Shown: positions 15,244-23,446, numbered from the stretch's first letter. The stretch is DNA of 38,146 nt from Siccirubricoccus soli (GCF_024178315.1 NZ_JAMZIK010000173.1:1-38146), one strand, 5' to 3'. Notes: generated by a model from the letters alone, not told the origin. Translations and numbers: made by a program.

Positions 15244-16685
15244 TGCGCACCCTGTTCCTGCAGGCCCCTTCCTTCGACGGCTTCGATGGCGGCGCCGGCT
15301 CCCGCTACCAGGCGAAGCGGGAGATCAAGAGCTTCTGGTTCCCCACCTGGCTGGCCCAGCCGGCCGCGCTGGTGCCGAACAGCAAGCTGGTGGACGCCCC
15401 GCCGCACAAGCAGACGCTGGCGGATGTGCTGCCGATGGCGAAGCAGCACGATCTGGCGGTGCTGCACACCTCGACGCCCTCCTTCGCCTCCGATGTGAAG
15501 GTGGCCGAGGCCCTGAAGGCGGAGAACCCGAACCTCAGGGTCGGGCTCATCGGCGCCAAGGTGGCGGTGCAGGCGGAGGAGAGCCTGCGCGACGCGCCGG
15601 TGGTCGATTTCGTCGCGCGGAACGAGTTCGACTTCACCATCAAGGACGTGGCGGATGAGGTGCCCTGGGCCTCGATCAAGGGCCTCAGCTACCGGAACGC
15701 CGAGGGGGTGATCGTCCACAACGCGGATCGCCCGATCCTCGAGGACATGGACAGCCTGCCCTTCGTCAGCCCGATCTACCGGCGCGACCTGAGCTACGAG
15801 AAGTACTTCATCGGCTACTTGAAGCACCCCTATGTCTCGATCTACACCGGCCGCGGCTGCAAGAGCCGCTGCACTTTCTGCCTCTGGCCGCAGACCGTGG
15901 GCGGGCACCGCTACCGGACGCGGTCGGTGGAGAACGTCATCGAGGAGATCCGCTACATCCGGGACAATTTTCCCGGGCTGAAGGAGATCTTCTTCGACGA
16001 CGACACCTTCACCGACAACCTGCCGCGCGCCGAAGCGATCGCGCGCGAGATGGGCAAGCTCGGCGTCACCTGGTCCTGCAACGCCAAGGCCAATGTGCCG
16101 CGCGAGACGCTGAAGGTGCTGAAGGATGGCGGGCTGCGCCTGCTGCTCGTCGGCTATGAGAGCGGCAACCAGCAGATCCTGCACAACATCAAGAAGGGCA
16201 TGCGGATCGACGTCGCCAAGAAGTTCAGCAAGGATTGCCGGGAGCTCGGCATCGCCATCCACGGCACCTTCATCCTCGGCCTGCCGGGCGAGACGAAGGA
16301 GACGATCGAGGAGACGATCCGCTTCGCCATCGAGACCAACCCGCACACCCTGCAGGTGAGCCTGGCGGCGCCCTACCCCGGCACCTTCCTGTTCGATCAG
16401 GCGGCGCGCGAGGGCTGGCTGGATACGGCGAACACCGAATACGTGGATGCGCATGGCGTGCAGATCGCGCCGCTGGCCTATCCGCATCTCAGCCACAGCG
16501 AGATCTTCGACAGCGTCGAGACCTTCTACCGCCGCTTCTACTTCCGCGCCCCGAAGATCGCCGCGATCTGCGGCGAGATGGTGCGCGACCGCCAGATGCT
16601 GGTGCGGCGGCTGCGGGAAGGCGTGGAGTTCTTCGGCTTCCTGCGCGAGCGGGCGAAGGCGAGCGCGGCGCAGAAGGCGGCGTGA
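15240..16685 (+). CDS. hpnJ: Hopanoid biosynthesis radical SAM protein HpnJ
   Basis: HpnJ is a B12-binding-domain radical SAM enzyme associated with hopanoid side-chain formation; it has been linked to ring contraction giving the cyclitol ether. The protein has 481 residues. The N-terminal cobalamin-like domain includes RTLFLQAPSFDGFDGGAGSRYQAKREIKSFWFPTWLAQP cut across residues 3-41, a strongly conserved HpnJ opening. The 4Fe-4S motif is Cys207-x3-Cys211-x2-Cys214 in GRGCKSRCTFCLWPQ, and the SAM barrel shows FFDDDTFTDN and GTFILGLPGETKET. ATG 15240 overlaps hpnI by 4 bp; ATG 15243 is an equal alternative. Confidence 0.95.
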   Translation: MMRTLFLQAPSFDGFDGGAGSRYQAKREIKSFWFPTWLAQPAALVPNSKLVDAPPHKQTLADVLPMAKQHDLAVLHTSTPSFASDVKVAEALKAENPNLRVGLIGAKVAVQAEESLRDAPVVDFVARNEFDFTIKDVADEVPWASIKGLSYRNAEGVIVHNADRPILEDMDSLPFVSPIYRRDLSYEKYFIGYLKHPYVSIYTGRGCKSRCTFCLWPQTVGGHRYRTRSVENVIEEIRYIRDNFPGLKEIFFDDDTFTDNLPRAEAIAREMGKLGVTWSCNAKANVPRETLKVLKDGGLRLLLVGYESGNQQILHNIKKGMRIDVAKKFSKDCRELGIAIHGTFILGLPGETKETIEETIRFAIETNPHTLQVSLAAPYPGTFLFDQAAREGWLDTANTEYVDAHGVQIAPLAYPHLSHSEIFDSVETFYRRFYFRAPKIAAICGEMVRDRQMLVRRLREGVEFFGFLRERAKASAAQKAA

Positions 16686-16789
16686 GCCTCATCCCCATGG
16701 CGCTGCTCGCGCCGCGTCATGGGGCCACAGGACAGGCCGGGCGCTCGACTGCAGGGACCGCGGGTCGCGGCGGAGTTGTCGGGCGGCTG

Positions 16790-17206
16790 TCAGCGATTCG
16801 TGGCACAGGGGTTGCGCAGCACCATGCCTCTCCAGGCGAAGCCGTGATGCATGTCCTCGGTCAGCAGCACCTCGCATCCCGCCTCGGCGGCGGCGGCCAG
16901 GATGACGGCATCCCATATCGCCAAGTGGCGCTGCTGAACCAGCTCCATCGCTGCCTCCAGCACTGCTCCCGTCGTGGGCACGACCGTATAGCTCTCCTGC
17001 CAGGCGGCGATCCGGTCCCGCGCTTCGGCCGGGCTGCGGCGAGCCTTGCGCACCAGGACATTGCATAACTCGCCAAGGACCTGGACAGGCAGGGTAATGC
17101 CATCGGCATCGAGCCTGTCGATCAGGTCGAGCGTCGCCACCTGCCGCGCCGAACCATCCACGCCTTCGGCATAGACCAGGATGTTGGTATCAAGCGCGAC
17201 CCGCAC
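16790..17206 (-). CDS. VapC-like PIN-domain toxin ribonuclease
   Basis: PIN toxins are Mg-dependent ribonucleases that cleave tRNA or rRNA when freed from their antitoxin. The 138-residue product shows the acidic site residues Asp6 (VALDTNILVYAEG), Glu46 (LGELCNVLVRK), Asp99 (AIWDAVILAAAAEAG) and Asp118 (LLTEDMHHG). GTG 17204-17206 is chosen because it is 1 bp after the antitoxin stop and directly before the first beta strand; the frame stays open further upstream but is antisense filler. It lies on the strand opposite to hpnJ and hpnK, between them, which is an unusual place for a toxin-antitoxin pair. Confidence 0.9.
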   Translation of the reverse strand: MRVALDTNILVYAEGVDGSARQVATLDLIDRLDADGITLPVQVLGELCNVLVRKARRSPAEARDRIAAWQESYTVVPTTGAVLEAAMELVQQRHLAIWDAVILAAAAEAGCEVLLTEDMHHGFAWRGMVLRNPCATNR

Positions 17207-17207
17207 C

Positions 17208-17456
17208 TCAGTCGCGCTCGTAGAGCTCGTCGCGCGTCCAGGGGCCGATACCGGGCTCCATGGCGGGTTGGGCACGCAGCCGCGCCATCAGTTCTTCCCG
17301 CACCCTTCGCCGCCTCTCGGCCTCCGCCGTCGCCGGCACGATGCGGGCCACGGGCTGGCCGTGGGAGGTGATGGTGAAGCTCTTCCCCTGCTCCACCTCC
17401 CGCAGCAGACGGGAGAAGTGGCGGTTGGCCTCGGTGGCGGGGATCGTCTCGGTCAT
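17208..17456 (-). CDS. Phd/YefM-family antitoxin of the PIN toxin
   Basis: An 82-residue antitoxin beginning MTETIPATEANRHFSRLLREV, followed by GKSFTITSHGQPVARIVPA, the typical Phd/YefM DNA-binding fold (A-x3-F-S-x-L-L, then I-T-x2-G-x-P-V-A). The C-terminal half (RRRRVREELMARLRAQ and PWTRDELYERD) is the expected disordered or helical toxin-neutralising segment. It precedes the toxin by a single base, as is standard for such operons, and would repress its own promoter. That promoter should lie in the 75 bp between this start and hpnK, so it would face the hpnK start. Confidence 0.9.
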   Translation of the reverse strand: MTETIPATEANRHFSRLLREVEQGKSFTITSHGQPVARIVPATAEAERRRRVREELMARLRAQPAMEPGIGPWTRDELYERD

Positions 17457-17531
17457 GGGGCGAATCTGGGTATTTTCACTACTGGTCACAAGCGCATTGC
17501 GTCTGCCCGGCCTTCGGGGCAGACCCCGGGC

Positions 17532-18350
17532 GTGACGCCTCGCCTCATCCTCAATGCCGATGATCTCGGCCTTTCCCCCCAGGTGAACGCCGCCATCGAG
17601 CAGGCGCACCGGGAGGGCGTGCTGACCGCCGCCAGCCTGATGGTAGGCGAGCCCGCCGCCGCCGAGGGGGTGGAGCTGGCGCGGCGCAACCCGCGCCTCG
17701 CGGTCGGGCTGCACCTGACGCTAACGGATGGCACGCCGACCCTGCCGCCGGAACGCATCCCCGCCCTGGTCCAGGCGAATGGCCGCTTCCGCGACGACAT
17801 GGCGGGGCTCGGGCTCACCCTCGCCACCTCCCGCGCCGCGCGGGCGCAGCTTGCTGCCGAGATCAGGGCGCAGCTCGATGCCTTCGCCGCCACCGGCCTC
17901 GCCTGCGACCATATCAATGCGCATAAGCACTACCATCTGCATCCGGTGATCGCCGCCATTGCCCTTCGCCTCGCCGCCGCGCGCGGCATTCCCACCCTCC
18001 GCATCCCCTGGGAGCCGCCCGCCCTGGTCCCCGGCGCACCGCGCGGGCTGTGGCCGATGACGCGCTGGCTGCGCTTTCTGGCGCGCCGCCATGGGCTGCA
18101 GGCGCCGGACCGGGTGGTGGGCCTCGCCTGGTCGGGCGCCTTCACCGCGGCGCGGCTGGCCTCCGTGCTGCCCCGCTTGCCCGGCGGCGTGACGGAGATC
18201 TACCTGCACCCCGCGACCGCGGGCGGCTTCCCCGGCGCCGCGCCGGGCTACGCCTATGCCGAGGAGCTGGCGGCCCTGCTGGATCCCTGCGTGCGCGCCG
18301 CCTGCGCCGGCCTGCCGCGCGGCGGCTACCGGGAGATGCTGGGCGCATGA
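17532..18350 (+). CDS. hpnK: Hopanoid biosynthesis deacetylase HpnK (YdjC/ChbG family)
   Basis: HpnK is a YdjC-type carbohydrate deacetylase that removes the acetyl group from the N-acetylglucosaminyl hopanoid made by HpnI. Metal-site motifs are LILNADDLGLS (Asp10/Asp11), VGLHLTLTDG, and the His-rich CDHINAHKHYHLHP. A third part reads VTEIYLHPA. At 272 residues from GTG 17532 it has family length. hpnL overlaps its end by 4 bp. It is separated from hpnJ by the opposite-strand toxin-antitoxin pair, so it may need its own promoter rather than read-through from hpnJ. Confidence 0.92.
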   Translation: MTPRLILNADDLGLSPQVNAAIEQAHREGVLTAASLMVGEPAAAEGVELARRNPRLAVGLHLTLTDGTPTLPPERIPALVQANGRFRDDMAGLGLTLATSRAARAQLAAEIRAQLDAFAATGLACDHINAHKHYHLHPVIAAIALRLAAARGIPTLRIPWEPPALVPGAPRGLWPMTRWLRFLARRHGLQAPDRVVGLAWSGAFTAARLASVLPRLPGGVTEIYLHPATAGGFPGAAPGYAYAEELAALLDPCVRAACAGLPRGGYREMLGA

Positions 18351-19318
18351 ATCGCCTTGGCCCCGTGCTGGCAGTGGCGGGCCTTGCCGCCGCGCTGGCG
18401 CTGCTGGCGCAGCAGGACCTCTCCGAGATCGGCGGGCTGCTTGCGGCCGCCGGCTTCGGGCTGGTGCTGGCGGCGCTCGCCCATATCCCCTCCATGGCGC
18501 TGAACGGCCATGCCTGGCGGCTGCTGCTGCCGCGCGCCCGGCGGCCCTCCGTGCTGGCGATGACGGCGAATGTCTGGATCCGCGAATCGGTGAACGGGCT
18601 GCTGCCCGTGGCCCGAATCGGCGGCGAGATCGCCAGCTACCGCCTGCTGCGCGGGGAAGGCGTGGCGGTGGCGCCGGCGGCGGCCAGCCTGATGGTGGAC
18701 ATGGCCATCTCCATCCTCAGCCAGTTGCTCTTTGCGCTGCTCGGCTTGGCGCTGCTGGCCTGGGCGGGGGCGGGGATCGGCTGGGGCGGCATCGCGCTCG
18801 GCGCGCTGGCGGGGGTGGCGCTGGCCGGTGGCTTCATCCTGGCGCAGCGGGCAGACATCCTCTCCCGCCTCGCCCGGCTGCTGAACGGCATCGCCGCCGG
18901 CCGCTTCCCGGCGCTGGAGGCGCATTCGGCCCGGATCGACCGGATGACACGGCGGCTGTGGCGGGTGCGCGGCGCCATTCTCGGCTGCTTCCTGTGGCAG
19001 CTTGCCGGCTGGGCGGCGGGGGCGCTGGAGATCTGGCTGGCGCTGTACTTCCTCGGCTTCCCCGTTTCGGTCGCGGAGGCGCTGGCGATCGAGGCGCTGA
19101 TCCAGGCCGTCTCCTCCGCCGCCTTCCTCGTCCCCGGCGCGCTCGGGCTGCAGGAGGCGGGATTCCTCGGCCTCGGGCTGCTGCTGGGCTTGCCGGCGGA
19201 GGCCTCCGCGGCGCTGGCCATCGCACGGCGGCTGCGCGACCTGGTGGTGTTCCTGCCGGGGCTGCTCGCCTGGGTCTGGGCGGAGCGGCGGATGGCGCGG
19301 GAGGCGGTCCCGGCCTAG
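18347..19318 (+). CDS. hpnL: HpnL-family membrane protein (lysylphosphatidylglycerol synthase transmembrane fold)
   Basis: A 323-residue polytopic membrane protein with about eight hydrophobic helices, for example LGPVLAVAGLAAALALLAQ, FGLVLAALAHIPSMALNG and LLFALLGLALLAWAGAGIGW. Family text NVWIRESVNGLLPVARIGGEIASYRLL and the C-terminal FLVPGALGLQEAGFLGLG match the flippase-like LPG-synthase membrane domain found as HpnL in hopanoid loci. It likely moves or positions hopanoid intermediates, but the activity is not established. It overlaps hpnK (ATGA), confirming operon membership, and ends the hopanoid block. Confidence 0.88.
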   Translation: MNRLGPVLAVAGLAAALALLAQQDLSEIGGLLAAAGFGLVLAALAHIPSMALNGHAWRLLLPRARRPSVLAMTANVWIRESVNGLLPVARIGGEIASYRLLRGEGVAVAPAAASLMVDMAISILSQLLFALLGLALLAWAGAGIGWGGIALGALAGVALAGGFILAQRADILSRLARLLNGIAAGRFPALEAHSARIDRMTRRLWRVRGAILGCFLWQLAGWAAGALEIWLALYFLGFPVSVAEALAIEALIQAVSSAAFLVPGALGLQEAGFLGLGLLLGLPAEASAALAIARRLRDLVVFLPGLLAWVWAERRMAREAVPA

Positions 19319-19346
19319 CCTTCCGGCGAACAACCGGAGGAAACCC

Positions 19347-20321
19347 ATGCCCGCACGCCGCACCGTGCTGCTGGCCGCCCTGGCCGCCCCCAGCCTCGCC
19401 CGCGCCGAGGGGCTGGCTGCGCTCTTTCCCACCCGCCCCTTGCGCATCATCGTCCCCGCCGTCGCCGCCGGCGGCGCGGATACCGCGACGCGCATCCTCC
19501 TCCCCCGCATGGCCGCCGAGCTCGGCCAGAGCATCGTCGCCGACAACCGCCCCGGCGGCTCCGGCAACCTGGCCAACGAGATCCTGGCGCAATCCCCGCC
19601 GGACGGACACACGCTGCAGATGGGCACGATCGGCAACCTCGCCGTGAACCCCCTCATTCAGCGGAACCTCGCCGTCGATCCGGTGCGGGACTTCACCCAT
19701 ATCGGCCTGTCCGTGCAGGTGACGAATCTACTGGTGGCGCCGGCGGACCGGCCCTGGCGCAAGGTGGAGGAACTGGTGGCGGCGGCGAAGGCGCGGCCCG
19801 GCACCCTGGCCTATGGCTCCTCCGGCGTCGGCTCGGCCGGGCACCTGGCCGGGGCGCTGCTGGACCAGGTGGCGGGGACGGAATGCATCCACGTGCCCTA
19901 TCGCGGCGGCGGGCAGCTCATCACGGATATCATCTCCGGCAAGGTGGATTTCGCCTTCGCCACCGCCGCGACCACGCTGGAGCATGTGGAAACCGGCCGC
20001 CTCCGCGCCCTGGCCGTCCCCTCCGCCCAGCGCTCCGCCCTGGTGCCGCAGGTGCCGACCATGGCGGAGACCGGCCTGCCCGGCTACTCGGTGCTGAACT
20101 GGTACGCGCTGGTCGCCCCGCGCGGCCTGCCGCCCGCCATCACCGCGCGGCTGAACGCGGCGCTGGGCGCGGCCCTGGCCGATGCCGAGGCGCAGCGCAA
20201 GCTGGCCGCCCAGGGCATCGAGCCGCTGCCGAGCACGCCGGAGGAGGCCACGCGCTTCATGACGGCGGAAGTGGCGAAGTGGCGGGAGGTGGTGGCGGCG
20301 GCCCGGATCGGGCAGGGCTGA
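19347..20321 (+). CDS. TctC/Bug-family periplasmic binding protein (first of a tandem pair)
   Basis: A 324-residue periplasmic binding protein with the strong Shine-Dalgarno GGAGGAA before ATG 19347 and a short signal peptide (MPARRTVLLAALAAPSLARAEG). Family features are FPTRPLRIIVPAVAAGG, DNRPGGSGNLANEILA, PDGHTLQMGTIGNLAVNP, VPYRGGGQLITDIISGKVDFAF and VPQVPTMAETGLPGY. The ligand is unknown; carboxylates are usual. It starts 28 bp after hpnL on the same strand but is functionally unrelated. A relative follows 166 bp downstream. Confidence 0.92.
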   Translation: MPARRTVLLAALAAPSLARAEGLAALFPTRPLRIIVPAVAAGGADTATRILLPRMAAELGQSIVADNRPGGSGNLANEILAQSPPDGHTLQMGTIGNLAVNPLIQRNLAVDPVRDFTHIGLSVQVTNLLVAPADRPWRKVEELVAAAKARPGTLAYGSSGVGSAGHLAGALLDQVAGTECIHVPYRGGGQLITDIISGKVDFAFATAATTLEHVETGRLRALAVPSAQRSALVPQVPTMAETGLPGYSVLNWYALVAPRGLPPAITARLNAALGAALADAEAQRKLAAQGIEPLPSTPEEATRFMTAEVAKWREVVAAARIGQG

Positions 20322-20487
20322 TACCGGCGGCAGCGGCGGTGGCCCATGCCGCGTCGCCAGGGGCCGCGCGCCACCCGGCCAGGATCGACTGCCGCCGGCA
20401 GGAGGCGCCGGGCCGGCAAGGGCGGCATGGCGGAACGCCCGGCCGCGCGGCATGGCCGTTGCTGCCTGTGGCGCAAAGGAGGCCCCG

Positions 20488-21450
20488 ATGCCGTCTCGCC
20501 GCGCTCTGCTTGCCCTGCCCTTCCCGGCCACCGCCGCAAGCGCGGAGGAGGCCTGGCCCAGCCGCTCCATCCGGGTGATCATCCCCTTCGCCCCGGGCGG
20601 CTCCTCCGACATCGCCGCGCGGATCGTCGCGCCGCGGCTTTCCGCCCTGCTCGGCCAATCCCTGCTCATCGAGAATCGCGGCGGCGCAGGCGGCAATGTG
20701 GCGGCGGAGATGGCGGCGCGGGCGGCGCCGGACGGCTACACCCTGTTCCAGGGCAATATCGGCATCCTGGCGGTGAACCCGACGCTCTATCGCAGCCTGA
20801 CCTGGAACCCGGTGGCGGATTTCGTCCCGATCTCCCACCTGCTCTCGGTCTTCTATGTCCTTGTCACGCCCATAGACCGGCCCTGGGGCGACCTCAAGGC
20901 GCTGATCGCTGCGGCGAAGGCGGCGCCGGAGACGCTGAGCGCGGGGAATTCCGGCGTCGGCAGCATGGGCCACCTGGCGCAGGCGCTGTTCGACCGGATG
21001 GCGGGGGTGCGGACGGTGCCGGTGCCCTACCGGGGCGGTGGGCCGCTGGCGAATGACGTGCTGGCTGGCAAGTTGGATTTCAGCTTCTCCACCGCGCCGA
21101 CCGTGCTGCCGATGATCGAATCCAGGCGGGTGAAGGCGCTGGCGGTGGCCACGGCGACCCGCACCACCCTGCTGCCCCAGGTGCCGACCATGGCGGAGGC
21201 GGGGCTGCCCGGCTTCGAGGTGCCGAACTGGGATTCCTGGCTGGCGCCGCGCGGCACGCCGCCGGCCGTGCTGGCGAAGCTGCAGGCCGCCCTGCGTCAG
21301 GTGCTGACGCAGCCAGAGGTGGTGGCGGAATTCGCCAGGCGCGGCATGGAAACCTTCCCCAGCAGCCCCGAACAACTCGGGGCCGAGATCCCGCAGCGCA
21401 TCGCGCAATTCGCCCCGATCGTCCGCGCCACCGGGGCGACGCCAGACTAG
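20488..21450 (+). CDS. TctC/Bug-family periplasmic binding protein (second of a tandem pair)
   Basis: Another orphan Bug-family protein, 320 residues from ATG 20488, chosen because AAAGGAGG lies directly upstream and a signal peptide follows (MPSRRALLALPFPATAASAEE); the frame reaches 20452 without one. Motifs are WPSRSIRVIIPFAPGGSSD, ENRGGAGGNVAAEMAA, PDGYTLFQGNIGILAVNP, VPVPYRGGGPLANDVLAGKLDF and LPQVPTMAEAGLPGFEVPNW. It shares the VPYRGGG and QVPTMAE(T/A)GLPG segments with its neighbour, so the pair may be an old duplication. Its TAG stop lies inside the CTAGAGC border of the double-hairpin repeat. Confidence 0.92.
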   Translation: MPSRRALLALPFPATAASAEEAWPSRSIRVIIPFAPGGSSDIAARIVAPRLSALLGQSLLIENRGGAGGNVAAEMAARAAPDGYTLFQGNIGILAVNPTLYRSLTWNPVADFVPISHLLSVFYVLVTPIDRPWGDLKALIAAAKAAPETLSAGNSGVGSMGHLAQALFDRMAGVRTVPVPYRGGGPLANDVLAGKLDFSFSTAPTVLPMIESRRVKALAVATATRTTLLPQVPTMAEAGLPGFEVPNWDSWLAPRGTPPAVLAKLQAALRQVLTQPEVVAEFARRGMETFPSSPEQLGAEIPQRIAQFAPIVRATGATPD

Positions 21451-21552
21451 AGCGTTTTCGGTTCACATGCGTTCACCGAAAACGCTCTACGCCGTTGTTC
21501 GCAGAGCAGATTCACGCCTTCGGGCGATGCCGCCCTACGGCGATCTGCTCTA
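21447..21552. repeat. Double-hairpin intergenic repeat, copy 2
   Basis: The element starts CTAGAGCG and ends CTGCTCTA. The first hairpin has perfect arms TAGAGCGTTTTCGGT / ACCGAAAACGCTCTA (21448-21489) around 12 nt. The second has AGAGCAGAT / ATCTGCTCT (21503-21551) with inner structure CGCCTTCGGGCG. The plan matches 6451-6579 (CTAGAGC, hairpin, AGAGCAG, hairpin, CTGCTCTA), though the loop regions differ. It begins exactly at the stop codon of the TctC gene and may also act as its terminator. Confidence 0.75.
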
Positions 21553-22015
21553 AGCCCAGACTAAGCAATGCGGCGTACCACGGCATTCCAGGGTCTCATG
21601 GGCCTTCCACGGCTTGGCGGCGGAAGGCCATGGGCAGCGGCAGGGGGCGACAGGCGCCGCGGTCTCGTCTCGAGGCCGCAGCGGTCCCGGAGTCGCCGGT
21701 CGCCGGAGGCCTCGCACCGCCGGCAGCGGGGCCCGGCATGGCAACCGGCGGGCGGATGGCGGAGGGGATGGCATGCCGTCTGGGTTGCACTTCCCGGCAA
21801 AGGCACTAAACCTGGGCAGGCATCGCCTCCGGGTTAGGCGGGCTGCCCCGATTTTCCGCCGGTCTTCAGCAATCCTGAGGTCGGCTTCGTGATATTTGCA
21901 CGGCGCCCCTCCAAGACGCTTGCCATTTGTCGCGACCTGTTCTCCAAGAGGGGTTTGGAAGGATCGGCGTCCTCCACCCCCGGGATGCGCCGCAGGAGAC
22001 CGAAGAGTTCTAGAT
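21553..22015. other. Non-coding stretch and leader of the cold-shock gene
   Basis: No open frame here shows a recognisable protein or a plausible start. The last 170 bp become AT-richer (for example GTGATATTTGC near 21891) and probably hold the promoter and a long 5' leader of the cold-shock gene, as is common for this family. An AGGAG at about 21993 lies too far from the ATG to serve as its ribosome site; GAAGAG near 22002 is a weak alternative. Confidence 0.4.
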
Positions 22016-22687
22016 ATGGCCAAAAACGAGAGCTGGCGCCCCCGCAAGTCCCGCAAGCGCGGCTTCGATGACGACGGGCCGGATTTCGGCGGCTGGGCCC
22101 CCCCGCCGCCGATGCCGGGTGGTCCTCCACCGATGAGGCAGTCCTCCGTGTTCGCTTCCGGTCCGGAGGTGAAGGCGGTGGTGAAATGGTTCAACCCGGA
22201 GAAGGGATTCGGCTTCGTCGAGCTCGGTGACGGCTCGGGCGACGCCTTCCTGCACGTCTCCGTGGTGCAGCGCGCCGGCGCCGATGCGGTCGCCCCCGGC
22301 GCCAATCTGCGGGTCCGCGTCGGCCCCGGCCAGAAGGGCCAGCAGGTGACCGAGGTGCTGGAGATCGCCGAGGGCGAGGCGCCTCCGCCGCGCTCCGGCG
22401 GCTTCGGCGCCGGCCCGCGGGCCGGCGGCTTCGGCGGCGGCGGCGGCGGCGGGCGCGGCTTCGTGCCCTCCGGCCCAGCCGAGGAGGTGCGCGGCACCGT
22501 GAAGTGGTACAGCGCGGAGAAGGGCTTCGGCTTCGTCTCCCCGGAAGGCGGCGGGCGGGACGTCTTTGTCCACGCCACGGCGCTGGAGCGCAGCGGCCTG
22601 CCCCCGCTCGGCGAAGGCCAGGCGGTGGTGATGCAGGTGGTCCAGGGCAAGAAAGGCCCTGAGGCCTCCTCCCTGACCAAGGCCTGA
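22016..22687 (+). CDS. Two-domain cold-shock protein
   Basis: Cold-shock domains bind single-stranded RNA or DNA and act as RNA chaperones. The 223-residue protein has two: domain 1 at about 52-118, with RNP1 KGFGFV (63-68) and RNP2 DAFLH (76-80), and domain 2 at about 156-221, with KGFGFV (169-174) and DVFVH (182-186). A basic N-terminus (KNESWRPRKSRKRG) and a Pro-rich stretch precede them. A Gly-rich linker with FGGGGGGG links the domains. Two-domain forms are typical of alphaproteobacteria. ATG 22016 is chosen because the basic N-terminus begins there; the open frame upstream is unrelated leader sequence. Confidence 0.9.
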   Translation: MAKNESWRPRKSRKRGFDDDGPDFGGWAPPPPMPGGPPPMRQSSVFASGPEVKAVVKWFNPEKGFGFVELGDGSGDAFLHVSVVQRAGADAVAPGANLRVRVGPGQKGQQVTEVLEIAEGEAPPPRSGGFGAGPRAGGFGGGGGGGRGFVPSGPAEEVRGTVKWYSAEKGFGFVSPEGGGRDVFVHATALERSGLPPLGEGQAVVMQVVQGKKGPEASSLTKA

Positions 22688-22696
22688 TCCATGCTT

Positions 22697-22722
22697 CCCC
22701 ATGGCGCCCCGGCGCCATGGGG
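22697..22722 (+). terminator. Hairpin terminator of the cold-shock gene
   Basis: The palindrome CCCCATGGCGCC / GGCGCCATGGGG has 12-bp arms and starts 9 bp after the stop, followed by TTT. This is a good intrinsic terminator candidate with a short U-tract. Confidence 0.6.
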
Positions 22723-22902
22723 TTTCCCGGGACCGCGACCTGAACCGCATGCGGCCCGGCCTTCCGCGGCAAGGCGGCATGGTCCGGAGTGCCGCAAAAA
22801 CCCGCAGCTTGCGTGATTTTCAGCCGGGCGGGGCTGGCCCGGCCCTGCCGCTTCCCCCATAATCACGCCAATGAAGCGTGGAAGTTGGGGAGGGCCTCAC
22901 GG

Positions 22903-23352
22903 ATGTTGCTGCGGCGGGAACGCGCCATGACCGCGGTCGCGATCATGCTGGATGTCGCCTTCCATGCCGGCCGCAGCGAGGCAGTGAGCGCCGCCGACAT
23001 CGCCGAGCGCCTGGGCCAGGCGCGGCGGGGCATCGAGCCCGTTCTGCAGAACCTCTCCCGCGCCGGTTTGCTGGACAGCATCCGTGGCCCGAAGGGCGGC
23101 TACCGGCTGGGCCGGCCGCCGCGGGAACTGCGCTTGGCCGAGATCGTGGCGACGGTGCTGGACGAGGATGGCGGCAATGCCGAGGCCCCGGCCGGGCGGC
23201 TGCAGGCCGCGGTGGTGCATCCGCTCTGGGCGGAGATGGAGGCGCTGTGCCGCGACCATCTGGCGCGGCTGACGGTGGCAGACCTCATCAAGCGCGCTGC
23301 CGCCGCCGGGGTGAAGCGGCCGACCGTGGAGCCGCTGAACTTCGTGATCTGA
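22903..23352 (+). CDS. Rrf2-family transcriptional regulator
   Basis: Rrf2 proteins are dimeric winged-helix regulators, some sensing through Fe-S clusters (IscR, NsrR, RirA). The 149-residue product starts MLLRRERAMTAVAIMLDVAFHAG in the usual Rrf2 way and carries the helix-turn-helix SAADIAERLGQARRGIEPVLQNLSRAG with the wing IRGPKGGYRLGRPP. Only one Cys is present (ALCRDHLARLT), so the three-cysteine Fe-S ligand set is missing and it is probably not IscR-like. ATG 22903 is preferred over 22927 because the extra residues align with the family N-terminus. Its targets are unknown; no adjacent co-directional gene suggests one. Confidence 0.88.
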   Translation: MLLRRERAMTAVAIMLDVAFHAGRSEAVSAADIAERLGQARRGIEPVLQNLSRAGLLDSIRGPKGGYRLGRPPRELRLAEIVATVLDEDGGNAEAPAGRLQAAVVHPLWAEMEALCRDHLARLTVADLIKRAAAAGVKRPTVEPLNFVI

Positions 23353-23421
23353 CCGCCGGCGGCGCCTCGCGCTCCCGGGCGCAAAGGGTCGAGGGGGTTT
23401 CGGCCCCTGGCCTGGGGGAGC

Positions 23422-23446
23422 GCGAGGGGAGCAGCGCTCCCCTCGC
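23422..23446. terminator. Bidirectional hairpin between the Rrf2 and molybdenum hydroxylase genes
   Basis: Perfect 11-bp arms GCGAGGGGAGC / GCTCCCCTCGC with a 3-nt loop lie between two convergent genes and touch the stop codon of the minus-strand gene. It is likely a shared terminator, without a T-run. Confidence 0.55.

Noticed and set aside
3724-21450. Complete tripartite tricarboxylate transporter
   Set aside because: Only TctC-type binding proteins are present; no TctA or TctB membrane proteins were found anywhere in the window.
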